A stretch of DNA of 64,000 bases from Alphaproteobacteria bacterium (lineage in GTDB: Bacteria > Pseudomonadota > Alphaproteobacteria > CAAGCB01 > CAG-977), in the NCBI GenBank assembly GCA_900768465.1, contig CAAGCY010000013.1, forward strand, positions 62,001-126,000, read 5' to 3'. Shown one piece after another: positions 34,877 through 43,903 of the stretch; position 1 is the stretch's first letter, and every line of letters starts with the position of its first letter. A model generated the notes under the pieces. That model saw nothing but the letters and a program-made list of their open reading frames with translations, was not told the origin of the DNA and did not search any database. The translations under genes and the position numbers were made by a program.

Positions 34877-34908
34877 ATCTTGCCACATCTATCCTAATAG
34901 TGCAAGAT
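34877..34908. promoter_or_regulatory. Interlocked divergent promoters of tracrRNA and cas9
   Basis: Minus strand: TTGCAC (34905-34900), 17 bases, CAAGAT (34882-34877). Plus strand: TTGCCA (34880-34885), 17 bases, CAAGAT (34903-34908). The -35 of each overlaps the -10 of the other, and the ends form the inverted repeat ATCTTGC-N18-GCAAGAT. The plus-strand start would fall about 25 bases before cas9, leaving room for AGGAG at 34927-34931. The -10 elements are poor matches to consensus. Confidence 0.45.
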
Positions 34909-34939
34909 ATTTTTAGTTGATTTTTTAGGAGCTATACAA

Positions 34940-37900
34940 ATGGATTATGTTTTGGGGTTGGATTTGGGGGCGACTTCGTTGGGCTGGAGCGTTGTCGAGT
35001 TAGGGAATGACGACGTTCCTTTGCGCTTGGAACGCATGGGCGTGCGCATTTTTTCGGACGGGCGCGATAGTAAAACGAAAGAGCCGCTTGCCGTCGCGCG
35101 CAGAACGGCGCGGGGAATGCGCAAACGCCGCGACCGCTATGTCATGCGCCGCGAAACGCTGATGAACAAGCTGACAAAGTACGGCCTGATGCCCGAAAGC
35201 GAAACGGAGCGCAAGGCTTTGGAGCGGCTGAATCCGTATGAATTGCGCGTCAAGGGATTGGATGAAAAGCTGTTGCCGTATGAACTGGGGCGGGCGTTGT
35301 TTCACATCAACCAACGCCGCGGCTTTAAAAGCAACCGCAAAGCCGACCGTAAAAACGACGAAGCGGGCGCAATGAAAGCGGCGATTGCGGATTTACGCGA
35401 AAAAATGACCGCAAGCGGCGCGCGGACTTTGGGCGAATACCTGTACAGCCTGAATAAAGGCAGGGAATCGACGCAAGACTTTACGCCCGTTCGCGTGCGC
35501 ACGCATTTGGAAAAAAGCAAAATCGCGTATTCCATGTATCCCACGCGCGAAATGTATGAAGACGAAGTGCGTCAAATCTTTTTGAAACAGGATTTAAGCG
35601 ATGAAATCAAAGCCGATTTGTTCAAAACGATTTTCAATCAGCGTCCGCTGAAAACGCCGCCGAAAGGGCATTGTCCGTTTGAAAAAAGTGAAGAACGCTG
35701 TTATATCGCTTTTCCCGCTTTTCAACGTTTTCGCGCGTTGCAGCAAATCAATCAGCTGCGGGTGCGCGACGATTTCACCGAAGTCGAATTGGACGACGAG
35801 CAAAAGCGGGAGCTGCGCCACTGGTTGTTGGATGATTTTTCCAAGCTGGACAAGAATTATCGTTTGACGTTTGCCGCTGTCAGAAAGATTTTGAAGCTGC
35901 CGAAAGTCAAATTCAACTTGGAATCCGAACGGCGCAAGGGGCTGGATGCGGACAAAACAACCGCTCTGTTGCGTCCTTTGTTCGGGACGGTTTGGGCGGA
36001 CAAGCAAGACGAAATCGTCGATTTGCTGTTAAACACGGAAAGCGAAGACGACATAAAAACGGCTTTGCTGAAATATGGCTTGTCGGACGATCAAATCAAA
36101 CAGGCGCTGGATGCGGATTTGCCTGACGGCACGGGGGCTTTGAGCTTGAAAGCGATTAACAAAATCAATCCGTTTTTGGAACAGGGACTGCTGTACGATA
36201 AAGCGGTTGTTGCGGCGGGATATGTGTTTTCCAAGAAATTCGACAAGCTGCCCGAAAAATATGAATCTTTCATCAATCCCGAAGACGGTGAAGTTTTTAA
36301 TGAATTGCCTTATTACGGGCAGGCTTTGCCCGAACGGGTCATCGGCGGGACAGGCAAAGACGAAGACAAAGAAGACGATGCGAAATATTATGGCAAAATC
36401 AACAATCCGACCGTTCATATCGCGCTGAACCAAGTGCGCCAACTGGTCAATGCTTTGGTGAAAAAATACGGACATCCGAATTCGATTGTCGTCGAACTGG
36501 CGCGCGATTTGAAGCTGTCGCGGGACGAAAAGAAGCGTGTTGAAAAAGAGCAAGCCCAAAACGAAGCCGAAAACAAGAAAATCGGCGACGAATTGACGCG
36601 GTTGGGAATCAAAAACAACTATGACAACCGCATGAAATATAAATTGTGGAAAGATTCGGCGGAAAATCCTATGCAACGTTGCTGTCCGTTTTGCGGCAAG
36701 CCGATTCCCAAGGAGGAAGAGGCGATGTCGGCGGAATTTGAAATCGAACACTTGTTGCCGTTTTCGCGCTCTTATCTGGATGCGAGGTCGAACAAAGTTC
36801 TTTCCTGCCGTCGGTGCAACCGCGAAAAGGGCAATCGTTCGCCGTGGGAAGCTTTTCATAACGACGCCGAACGCTGGAACGAAATTTTGGCGCGTGTTGA
36901 AAATCTGCCCGAAAACAAACGTTGGAAATTCAACGAAGACGCTTTTAAAAAACTGCAGGACGAAAAAGGCGACGTACTGGCGCGCATGATGACGGACACG
37001 CAATATATGTCGCGAATCGCGCGGCAGTATTTGTGCTTTGCGGCGAATCCGCGTTTTGTTTACGGTATCCCCGGACAGCTGACGTCCAAACTGCGCGACC
37101 ATTGGGGGCTGAACTCCATTTTAAGCGAACAAAAGGAAAAAGACCGCACCGATCACCGTCATCATGCGATTGACGCTTTCGTCGTTGCCTGCACCGGCCG
37201 CGGAACACTGCAAAAGTATGCGACCGAACGGCGCGATTTCGGCGAAATGCCGCAGGAAAAAGCGCCGCACATTCCTTTTCCGACGTTCAGATTGTCTGAA
37301 ATCAAGGACGCATTCGATAAAATCGTGATTTCGCACAAACCCGACCACGGCAATCCGCAAAAAGCGATTCGGAATGGTAAAACCGTTGCCAAACTGCACG
37401 AAGAAACATATTACGGTATGGCGGGCGAAGGCGATAAAAAAGGAACGTGGAAGCTGATTCAGCGCATCCCCGTCGAGGAGTTCAAAACCGAAGAGGATTT
37501 GGATATCATTATCGATCAAAAAGGCACGGCAAATCCGATTCGCGCTTTGCTGACGGGACATGATAAATCCGAACACGAAAAAATAATTCAAGATTATTTT
37601 AAACAGCGCAATATGCACAAAGTCCGCACTTATCGGGAACGAAGCAAAGACGTTGTTTTGGCGTTTAATAACAGAAAAACGGGGAAGCCGTACCGTTATG
37701 CGATTTACGGCGGAAACGCTTATGCCGAAATTTATTGCCCCGATCGCGGTAAAAATGCGGGAAAATGGCAAATCGAGATTATCCCGAATTACTGTGCGCA
37801 TCAGAAAAATTTTGTGCCGAATTGGCGGCATACCGATGCTCATGCAAAGCTGATTATGCGTCTGCATATTGACGATATGGTCGCTTACGAAAAGGACGGC

Positions 37901-38104
37901 GAAACCATTATTGCCCGAGTTAAAAAGATGACGGGAGGAACAGTTTATTTTAGAGAAAACAAAATAGCTAAAGAAGAAGCGGATAAACTGTCTTGGCAAG
38001 CAGGACCGTTAGGAATGCAGAAAGCTAATATGCGCCCGATTACCGTCACCGTTGACGGCGTTGTCCTTGACCCGAAACGACCGAAAGGCGGTGCGGATGG
38101 ATAG
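34940..38104 (+). CDS. cas9: CRISPR-associated endonuclease Cas9 (type II-C)
   Basis: 1054 residues, compact II-C size. RuvC-I has Asp8 (LGLDLGATSLGW). The arginine-rich bridge helix lies at about 51-75. RuvC-II has Glu519 (IVVELARD). The HNH domain has the EIEHLLPFS motif with His604, Asn618 and Asn627. RuvC-III is RHHAIDAF with His742 and Asp745. All catalytic residues are present, so the enzyme should be active. A zinc-ribbon in HNH is formed by C582-x2-C585 and C623-x2-C626. The C-terminal 300 residues form the wedge and PAM-interacting region. AGGAG is 8 bases before the ATG; the stop overlaps cas1 by 8 bases. With crRNA and tracrRNA it cuts matching DNA; PAM unknown. Confidence 0.97.
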   Translation: MDYVLGLDLGATSLGWSVVELGNDDVPLRLERMGVRIFSDGRDSKTKEPLAVARRTARGMRKRRDRYVMRRETLMNKLTKYGLMPESETERKALERLNPYELRVKGLDEKLLPYELGRALFHINQRRGFKSNRKADRKNDEAGAMKAAIADLREKMTASGARTLGEYLYSLNKGRESTQDFTPVRVRTHLEKSKIAYSMYPTREMYEDEVRQIFLKQDLSDEIKADLFKTIFNQRPLKTPPKGHCPFEKSEERCYIAFPAFQRFRALQQINQLRVRDDFTEVELDDEQKRELRHWLLDDFSKLDKNYRLTFAAVRKILKLPKVKFNLESERRKGLDADKTTALLRPLFGTVWADKQDEIVDLLLNTESEDDIKTALLKYGLSDDQIKQALDADLPDGTGALSLKAINKINPFLEQGLLYDKAVVAAGYVFSKKFDKLPEKYESFINPEDGEVFNELPYYGQALPERVIGGTGKDEDKEDDAKYYGKINNPTVHIALNQVRQLVNALVKKYGHPNSIVVELARDLKLSRDEKKRVEKEQAQNEAENKKIGDELTRLGIKNNYDNRMKYKLWKDSAENPMQRCCPFCGKPIPKEEEAMSAEFEIEHLLPFSRSYLDARSNKVLSCRRCNREKGNRSPWEAFHNDAERWNEILARVENLPENKRWKFNEDAFKKLQDEKGDVLARMMTDTQYMSRIARQYLCFAANPRFVYGIPGQLTSKLRDHWGLNSILSEQKEKDRTDHRHHAIDAFVVACTGRGTLQKYATERRDFGEMPQEKAPHIPFPTFRLSEIKDAFDKIVISHKPDHGNPQKAIRNGKTVAKLHEETYYGMAGEGDKKGTWKLIQRIPVEEFKTEEDLDIIIDQKGTANPIRALLTGHDKSEHEKIIQDYFKQRNMHKVRTYRERSKDVVLAFNNRKTGKPYRYAIYGGNAYAEIYCPDRGKNAGKWQIEIIPNYCAHQKNFVPNWRHTDAHAKLIMRLHIDDMVAYEKDGETIIARVKKMTGGTVYFRENKIAKEEADKLSWQAGPLGMQKANMRPITVTVDGVVLDPKRPKGGADG

Positions 38105-39002
38105 AATCATCGAAATCGCGCAGGACAGCCGCCATTTGGCGGTGGAACACGGCTTTATGACCGTTTCTGAAAGCGGTGTCGAAATCGGACGCGTTCCTCT
38201 TGACCAAATCGGCGCGGTTATCGCTAACGCGCACGGTTTAACGTATTCCAACAATTTACTTGTGCGCTTGGCGGAACAAAACGCGCCGCTGGTGATTTGC
38301 GGGTCGAACCACGTTCCCGTTTCCGTTTTGCTGCCTTTGGACGGACATCATTTGCAGGGCGACATTATTACGGCGCAGGCGGCGATGAAGCAAACGATGC
38401 TCAATCGTTTTTGGAAAGAAATCATTCACGCAAAAATCCGACAACAGGCGGAAGTGCTTGCCGCTTGCGGTTTGCCTGACAAGCCGTTGCGCTATATGAT
38501 GACGCAGCTTAAAAGCGGAGATCCCGAAAATCTGGAGGGGCAAGCCGCGCGATATTACTTTCAAACTTTTTTCGGAAAAACGTTTCGCCGCGATCGAACA
38601 CAGCAGGGTATCAATGCTTTGCTGAATTACGGCTACACGATTTTGCGCTCCGCCGTTATTCGCGCGATTGTCGGCGCGGGACTGCATCCGTCTTTGGGAA
38701 TCCACCATTGCAACCAATACAATCCGATGCGGTTGGCGGATGATTTGATGGAACCGTTCCGTCCTTTGGTCGATTTTTGCGTGCATCGGTTGGTCGTCGA
38801 TAAAATCGAAGAAGTCAATTCAATCGCCAAAAGAAAGCTGGTTTCTTTGTTGTCTTGCACGGCGCAAACGGACAAAGGAGCGGTGGAAATCAATACACTG
38901 ATTTTGAATTTGGCGGTTTCAATGGCGAAATGCGCGATGGGACAGGCGGAAAAATTGGATTTGCCGCCGCCGATGACGGGTATGGCGTTGTGGGGACTGT
39001 AA
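38097..39002 (+). CDS. cas1: CRISPR integrase Cas1
   Basis: 301 residues from MDRIIEIAQDS at 38097; an in-frame start 45 bases earlier lies deep in cas9 and is less likely. The metal-binding triad can be seen as Glu in NLEGQAARYYF, His in GLHPSLGIHH and Asp in RLADDLMEPFRPLVD. With Cas2 it integrates new spacers. Overlaps cas9 by 8 bases and abuts cas2. Confidence 0.97.
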   Translation: MDRIIEIAQDSRHLAVEHGFMTVSESGVEIGRVPLDQIGAVIANAHGLTYSNNLLVRLAEQNAPLVICGSNHVPVSVLLPLDGHHLQGDIITAQAAMKQTMLNRFWKEIIHAKIRQQAEVLAACGLPDKPLRYMMTQLKSGDPENLEGQAARYYFQTFFGKTFRRDRTQQGINALLNYGYTILRSAVIRAIVGAGLHPSLGIHHCNQYNPMRLADDLMEPFRPLVDFCVHRLVVDKIEEVNSIAKRKLVSLLSCTAQTDKGAVEINTLILNLAVSMAKCAMGQAEKLDLPPPMTGMALWGL

Positions 39003-39332
39003 ATGTCGGTAACGGGGTATAATTTAATGTGGATGATGGTTATGTTCGATTTGCCCGTAACCGAACCCGAAGAACGCAAGCGCGCAACGGCGTTTCGCAA
39101 TTATTTGCTGGATGAAGGCTTTGAAATGAGCCAGTTTTCGGTTTATTTGCGCTTTTGCGGCACGCGCGAAATGGCAAACCCGTTTGTCAAACGCATCAAA
39201 GCGCATATTCCGCCCGACGGCAACGTCAGCATTTTGTTTTTTACGGATAAACAGTTTGCGGACATTATCACTTTTCAGAATCGAAAGCCCGTTTCCATGG
39301 CGGAAACACCGGATCAGCTGACGCTTTTTTGA
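39003..39332 (+). CDS. cas2: CRISPR-associated protein Cas2
   Basis: 109 residues, ferredoxin-like fold with the N-terminal MVMFDLPV strand (conserved Asp) and the SVYLRFCG and VSILFFTDKQF strands. It begins on the base after the cas1 stop. No cas4 or csn2 is present, which defines subtype II-C together with the compact Cas9. Confidence 0.96.
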   Translation: MSVTGYNLMWMMVMFDLPVTEPEERKRATAFRNYLLDEGFEMSQFSVYLRFCGTREMANPFVKRIKAHIPPDGNVSILFFTDKQFADIITFQNRKPVSMAETPDQLTLF

Positions 39333-39346
39333 CGGCGAAATATGGA

Positions 39347-39372
39347 AAAAGCCTTTGTTTCCAAAGGCTTTT
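39347..39372. terminator. Bidirectional terminator between cas2 and the CRISPR array
   Basis: Perfect 11-pair stem AAAAGCCTTTG (39347-39357) and CAAAGGCTTTT (39362-39372) around TTTC. It ends 9 bases before the first repeat. It would stop the cas operon on the plus strand and crRNA transcripts leaving the array on the minus strand. Confidence 0.9.
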
Positions 39373-39381
39373 CTCAAACAC

Positions 39382-40936
39382 ATTATAGCAGATGTTTATT
39401 TTGTGTCAAACCGCAACTAAACAACCGTATCGGAAACGCCGACCGTGATTATAGCAGATGTTTATTTTGTGTCAAACCGCAACTTGGTAGTGATAGCTAT
39501 GACACATCTGCAGATTATAGCAGATGTTTATTTTGTGTCAAACCGCAACTAGGTTTCCACACTAGTGTGCCATTATAGTATTATAGCAGATGTTTATTTT
39601 GTGTCAAACCGCAACCGCGTAGACCCGTCTTATTTCCCGCCCGCAGATTATAGCAGATGTTTATTTTGTGTCAAACCGCAACACGCGCGTGCGTATGGAC
39701 AAAACGACGGAAATTATAGCAGATGTTTATTTTGTGTCAAACCGCAACCTGAAATTTCAATAACCCAAAAGCCCGTTATATTATAGCAGATGTTTATTTT
39801 GTGTCAAACCGCAACAGGCGGACGGCAAGGCGTATCAGGCGGCAAATTATAGCAGATGTTTATTTTGTGTCAAACCGCAACACTGGATTGATATTCCTGT
39901 TATTGGCGATAATTATAGCAGATGTTTATTTTGTGTCAAACCGCAACGCAAAGAAAGTAACGCCAAAAGGTGGAATTATTATAGCAGATGTTTATTTTGT
40001 GTCAAACCGCAACTAAGTGCGTTAATTACCCGCAGTCGTTTAATTATAGCAGATGTTTATTTTGTGTCAAACCGCAACAGACCAAACCGAAATCATCCTT
40101 AGCTTGGATATTATAGCAGATGTTTATTTTGTGTCAAACCGCAACAAAAAGGAGGAAATATGTCATCTAAGCAAAATTATAGCAGATGTTTATTTTGTGT
40201 CAAACCGCAACTCAAAAAGCTTCATTCTTTCATAACTCCCGCATTATAGCAGATGTTTATTTTGTGTCAAACCGCAACTTGTATGGCGTGCCAAGGAACG
40301 GCGGACGGATTATAGCAGATGTTTATTTTGTGTCAAACCGCAACAACCTGACTCATACACATAAATTGAGCTGTATTATAGCAGATGTTTATTTTGTGTC
40401 AAACCGCAACGTTTCGGCAAAACGGGAATTAACAACATTTATTATAGCAGATGTTTATTTTGTGTCAAACCGCAACAGTACCTCGGCGGTTTCAAATGTC
40501 CGATTATTATAGCAGATGTTTATTTTGTGTCAAACCGCAACTATTACCAGTAGCGACACTCGCACCAGTACATTATAGCAGATGTTTATTTTGTGTCAAA
40601 CCGCAACTACCGAGTAAAAGCATTCCAAAATCCGCAAATTATAGCAGATGTTTATTTTGTGTCAAACCGCAACCCGCGGACGATACAACGCGGCAAGAGT
40701 TGTATTATAGCGGATGTTTATTTTGTGTCAAACCGCAACATCCCCGTTGCTAAGTCGAGTTTCAAAAGCATTATAGCAGATGTTTATTTTGTGTCAAACC
40801 GCAACTTGTTCGTGTGTTGTTTGGTAGGAAAGCGGATTATAGCAGATGTTTATTTTGTGTCAAACTGCAACAGGATAGTCACGTCAACGCTTACTTCAGC
40901 ATTATAGCAGATGTTTATTTTGTGTCAAAGCGCAAC
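39382..40936 (-). CRISPR. Type II-C CRISPR array, 24 repeats and 23 spacers
   Basis: Repeats of 36 bases; spacers of 30 bases except four of 31 (spacers 4, 6, 11, 13) and three of 29 (10, 17, 23), numbered from 39382. On the plus strand the repeat starts ATTATAGCAG and ends CAAACCGCAAC. It is transcribed on the minus strand, judged by pairing to tracrRNA and by the promoter inside the repeat: TTGACA at repeat positions 9-14, TGC at 28-30, TATAAT at 31-36. Three repeats differ by one base: 40704 (A9 to G on plus), 40836 (C31 to T) and 40901 (C30 to G), all at the cas-distal end. No leader-like AT-rich stretch is seen at 40937-40965. Confidence 0.99.
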
Positions 40937-40965
40937 CCGTCGCTTCGGCGGTCGGGGCTTGATTT

Positions 40966-41718
40966 TTATCCGCGGCTTTGCGCTTTTTTGTTCGCGATTT
41001 GACGGGTCAAGTCCTGCTTGTTTTCGGGCATGGGGGCTTTGCGGTCGTTGGAAAAAGTCTTCGCGATTTTTTTCGCGGCTTTTTCAAGCTTTTCGGACAG
41101 CTTCGACAAAGCCAGATAAGCTTGCGTCGTTGTCGGCAAATCAAGCAGTCCGCCCATCAGTTTGGCGTTGGGCAATTCCGCGGCTTGGGCGGCGCGCATG
41201 GTAAAGCGCACGCAGTTCATCGCGCACGGCCAGTGATACGTCGGCGGGTTTTTGGTGCTTTCTTCGACGAATTTGACGACATTGTCGAACTGTTTGCGGG
41301 ACAGTTGGAACGTTTTGTTGAAATGATAGCTGGGGTCGGATTTTTCTTGATCGCAAACGTATCCCGGAACGCCGATTTTCAGCTTTTTCTGCTGTTCGGG
41401 ATCGGGGTGTTTGTCGGCGGAAAAGCCGACTTGCCGATGACCGATTTCCTTGCCGTCCTTTTTCACCACCAGATTAAAGAAAACGTGTCCCGAATGATTG
41501 AAAAAGTAATCGAAAATCGCGCCGCGTTTCGGCGGAACGTAAGACGGATTCGCGGGCAGGGATTCGGCTTTGTGATGTTTTCGGAACATTTTTTCAAAGA
41601 AGGGGGAAACCTCTTGCCGCAAATCGAATTCGTAGGTCATGCCGTCCTCGTGCGGGACTTTGGCAAAGCTCATATCGGGATGTTCGGTTACGGAATAAAC
41701 AGGTTTTTGTTCAGTCAT
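40966..41718 (-). CDS. Unknown protein with possible permuted papain-like (NlpC/LRAT-type) fold
   Basis: 250 residues, no signal peptide. The order GHVFFNLVV, then a G-x-VCD turn, then a LSRKQFDNVV helix, then MNCVRFTMRAAQAAEL recalls circularly permuted papain-like hydrolases, in which a His after GH and a Cys in an NC-x-F motif form the active site. That is judged by eye. The C-terminal 50 residues are lysine-rich and helical. It overlaps the upstream small gene by 8 bases, forming a two-gene unit directly next to the CRISPR array. Effector or housekeeping role is undecided. Confidence 0.55.
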   Translation of the reverse strand: MTEQKPVYSVTEHPDMSFAKVPHEDGMTYEFDLRQEVSPFFEKMFRKHHKAESLPANPSYVPPKRGAIFDYFFNHSGHVFFNLVVKKDGKEIGHRQVGFSADKHPDPEQQKKLKIGVPGYVCDQEKSDPSYHFNKTFQLSRKQFDNVVKFVEESTKNPPTYHWPCAMNCVRFTMRAAQAAELPNAKLMGGLLDLPTTTQAYLALSKLSEKLEKAAKKIAKTFSNDRKAPMPENKQDLTRQIANKKAQSRG

Positions 41719-42043
41719 TTTTCATTTTCCCCCATTCGCGCGCACAGTACAAATCGCGCAGACAATCCAGCTTTACATCGGCGCTTTCGTCCGAATCGAA
41801 CACCGCTTGAATCGAGTCGTCGGGCGTTTTCGCCGACAATGCTCCGTCAAACCGCCAATCCAAGTCGATAAAGCCCATGGCGTCGGCTTCGCCCGAAAAG
41901 CCCGAACGATGCGCCGCCAACAGCCCTTTGTCGATTTCCGATTTCAGCTTTGCGTCATCCCAAGCCTTTGTTTTTTCGGGGAATTCATCCCTGAGAAAAC
42001 AGGCGGCATAGTGATAAAAGCGGTTGTCCTGCGGACGATTCAT
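41711..42043 (-). CDS. Small unknown protein, 110 residues
   Basis: Acidic, soluble, with no recognised motif. It overlaps the papain-like candidate by 8 bases, so the two are co-translated and may interact. A 130-base gap to the divergent SulP gene would hold its promoter; no clear boxes were picked out on the minus strand. Confidence 0.6.
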   Translation of the reverse strand: MNRPQDNRFYHYAACFLRDEFPEKTKAWDDAKLKSEIDKGLLAAHRSGFSGEADAMGFIDLDWRFDGALSAKTPDDSIQAVFDSDESADVKLDCLRDLYCAREWGKMKND

Positions 42044-42175
42044 TCAAAGTTACCTCCGACTTCAAGACATTAAAGCACTTTCAGAAAGTTTTGTCCAGAA
42101 ATGACGCTTGAAAAACAACAAAAAAAAGCTATGATACCCGCGTTTTTGGACACTTTTTAAAACAGGATTGCCGCG

Positions 42176-43903
42176 ATGTCGTTCATACCCTCCCGCTATT
42201 CAGCCGTTTTCACGAAATATATGCAGGGTTTCGTGCCGAAATTTTTCCGCACGATGCGCGAAAATTATTCGTTCAAGGACTTCAAGCGCGACTGCGTGGC
42301 GGGGCTGACCGTCGCGATTATCGCTTTGCCGCTGTCCATGGCTTTGGCGATTGCGTCGGGGACGACGCCCGACCGCGGGCTGTTCACCGCGATTGTGGCG
42401 GGCTTTTTGATTTCTTTTCTGGGCGGCAGCCGTTTCCAAATCGGCGGTCCCACGGGCGCGTTCGTGGTCGTCATTTACAACATCATCGCTCAATACGGCT
42501 ATGACGGACTGGCGGTCGCAACCATGATGGCGGGCGCAATGCTGATGCTGGCGGGATTTTTCAAGCTGGGGTCTTTAATCAAATACATTCCCTATCCCGT
42601 CGTTACGGGCTTTACGGCGGGCATTGCCGTGATTATCTTTTCCAGTCAAATCAAGGACTTGTTCGGACTTCAAATGGAATCCGTTCCCGCCGAATTCATT
42701 GACAAGTGGATTGCTTTTTTCAAAGCCGCTCCGACGGTTTGCGGCGCGGCGACGGGCGTGGCGTTCGCCTGTTTGGCAATCATTGTGCTGCTGCGCAAAT
42801 ACCGTCCGACCTACCCCGGATTTTTAATCAGCGTGATTGTCGGGTCGGTTTGCGTCGCGTTGCTGAATTTGCCGATTGACACCATCGGATCGAAGTTCGG
42901 CGGTATTCCGTCGGGACTGCCGAAGCCCGCTTTGCCCGCGTTTTCTTTGGATACCGCCATGAGGCTGTTTCCGTCCGCGTTTACCATCGCGTTTTTGGCG
43001 GGCATTGAATCGCTGTTGTCAGCCGTCGTCGCAGACGGGATGAGCGGCGACCGCCACTTGTCCAACTGTGAATTGGTTGCCGAAGGCGCGGGCAACATCG
43101 CTTCGGTGATTTTCGGCGGCGTTCCCGCCACGGGCGCGATTGCGCGCACCGCCGCAAACATCCGCGCGGGGGCGTATTCGTCGGTTGCGGGAATGATGCA
43201 CGCGGTCTTTTTACTGTTGTTTATGATTTTCCTTGCTCCTTTGGCGGCGTACGTTCCGCTGGCAAGTCTTGCCGCCGTTTTGGTTATGGTCGCGTGGAAC
43301 ATGAGCGGTTTTGAGCGCATCCGCCTGCTGATGAGCGCGCAGGCAGGCGACCGTCTGACAATGATTGTCACGTTCCTGCTGACCGTATTTGTCGATTTGA
43401 ACACGGCGATTGAAGTCGGCGTCGTCATGGCGTGCCTGATTTTCATGCACCGTATGTCGATAAGCTTTGCGGTCGAAAACAACGTGATGCTGAGCGACGA
43501 AAACAAAGACGAACGGCTGGATTCGCCCGATTTCGTCGGTTCGTTGCCCGAAGGTGTGGCAACGTTCAAAATCAGCGGACCTTTGTTTTTCGGCGCGGCT
43601 TCGCGTCTGACGGATTTCTTTGACAATCAGCCGAACCCGCCGAAAGTCGTCATTTTACGTATGGGTTCCGTGCCGATGATGGACGCGACGGCGGTCACGA
43701 TTTTGACCGACTTTATCCAAAGATGCCGCGCGCGCGGGGCGAAGCTGATTGTCGCGAATGCGAAAAAACAGCCGAAAAACGTTTTGAAGTGGCAGATTGT
43801 CAAATTGCGTCTGAGCACGTCGGTCGCTTGGGCGGCTTCGTTCCGCCGCGCGCTGGAACTGGCGGAAACGTTCGTCGAAGCAACGGAAGACAAAGCCGCT
43901 TAA
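42176..43903 (+). CDS. SulP-family anion transporter with STAS domain
   Basis: 575 residues. An amphipathic N-terminus is followed by about 12-14 membrane segments (40-440), with the family's early signature VAGLTVAIIALPLSMALAIASG and the GGSRFQIGGPTGAFVV loop. The C-terminal STAS domain lies at about 460-565 (ILRMGSVPMMDATAVTILTDF). It transports anions such as sulfate, bicarbonate or dicarboxylates; the substrate is not evident. AGGA lies 9 bases before the ATG. Its stop overlaps the convergent truA gene by 4 bases. Confidence 0.93.
   Translation: MSFIPSRYSAVFTKYMQGFVPKFFRTMRENYSFKDFKRDCVAGLTVAIIALPLSMALAIASGTTPDRGLFTAIVAGFLISFLGGSRFQIGGPTGAFVVVIYNIIAQYGYDGLAVATMMAGAMLMLAGFFKLGSLIKYIPYPVVTGFTAGIAVIIFSSQIKDLFGLQMESVPAEFIDKWIAFFKAAPTVCGAATGVAFACLAIIVLLRKYRPTYPGFLISVIVGSVCVALLNLPIDTIGSKFGGIPSGLPKPALPAFSLDTAMRLFPSAFTIAFLAGIESLLSAVVADGMSGDRHLSNCELVAEGAGNIASVIFGGVPATGAIARTAANIRAGAYSSVAGMMHAVFLLLFMIFLAPLAAYVPLASLAAVLVMVAWNMSGFERIRLLMSAQAGDRLTMIVTFLLTVFVDLNTAIEVGVVMACLIFMHRMSISFAVENNVMLSDENKDERLDSPDFVGSLPEGVATFKISGPLFFGAASRLTDFFDNQPNPPKVVILRMGSVPMMDATAVTILTDFIQRCRARGAKLIVANAKKQPKNVLKWQIVKLRLSTSVAWAASFRRALELAETFVEATEDKAA

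Noticed and set aside
36029..37999. Long antisense frames over cas9 (357 and 292 codons)
   Set aside because: Shadow frames of a gene with strong codon bias; the translated sequences show no family features.
39550..39579. Partial extra repeat in spacer 3 (ATTATAGT before the next repeat)
   Set aside because: Only seven bases match and the spacer has the normal length of 30.
40937..40965. AT-rich CRISPR leader at the distal end, or a clean terminator
   Set aside because: Only 29 GC-rich bases separate the last repeat from the next stop codon; the hairpin there is imperfect and lacks a proper T-run.
39342..41002. Plus-strand open frames across the array translating to repeated IADVYFVSNRN and SRCLFCVKPQ
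   Set aside because: They arise because a 66-base period is a multiple of three and the repeat lacks stops; they have no start signals.
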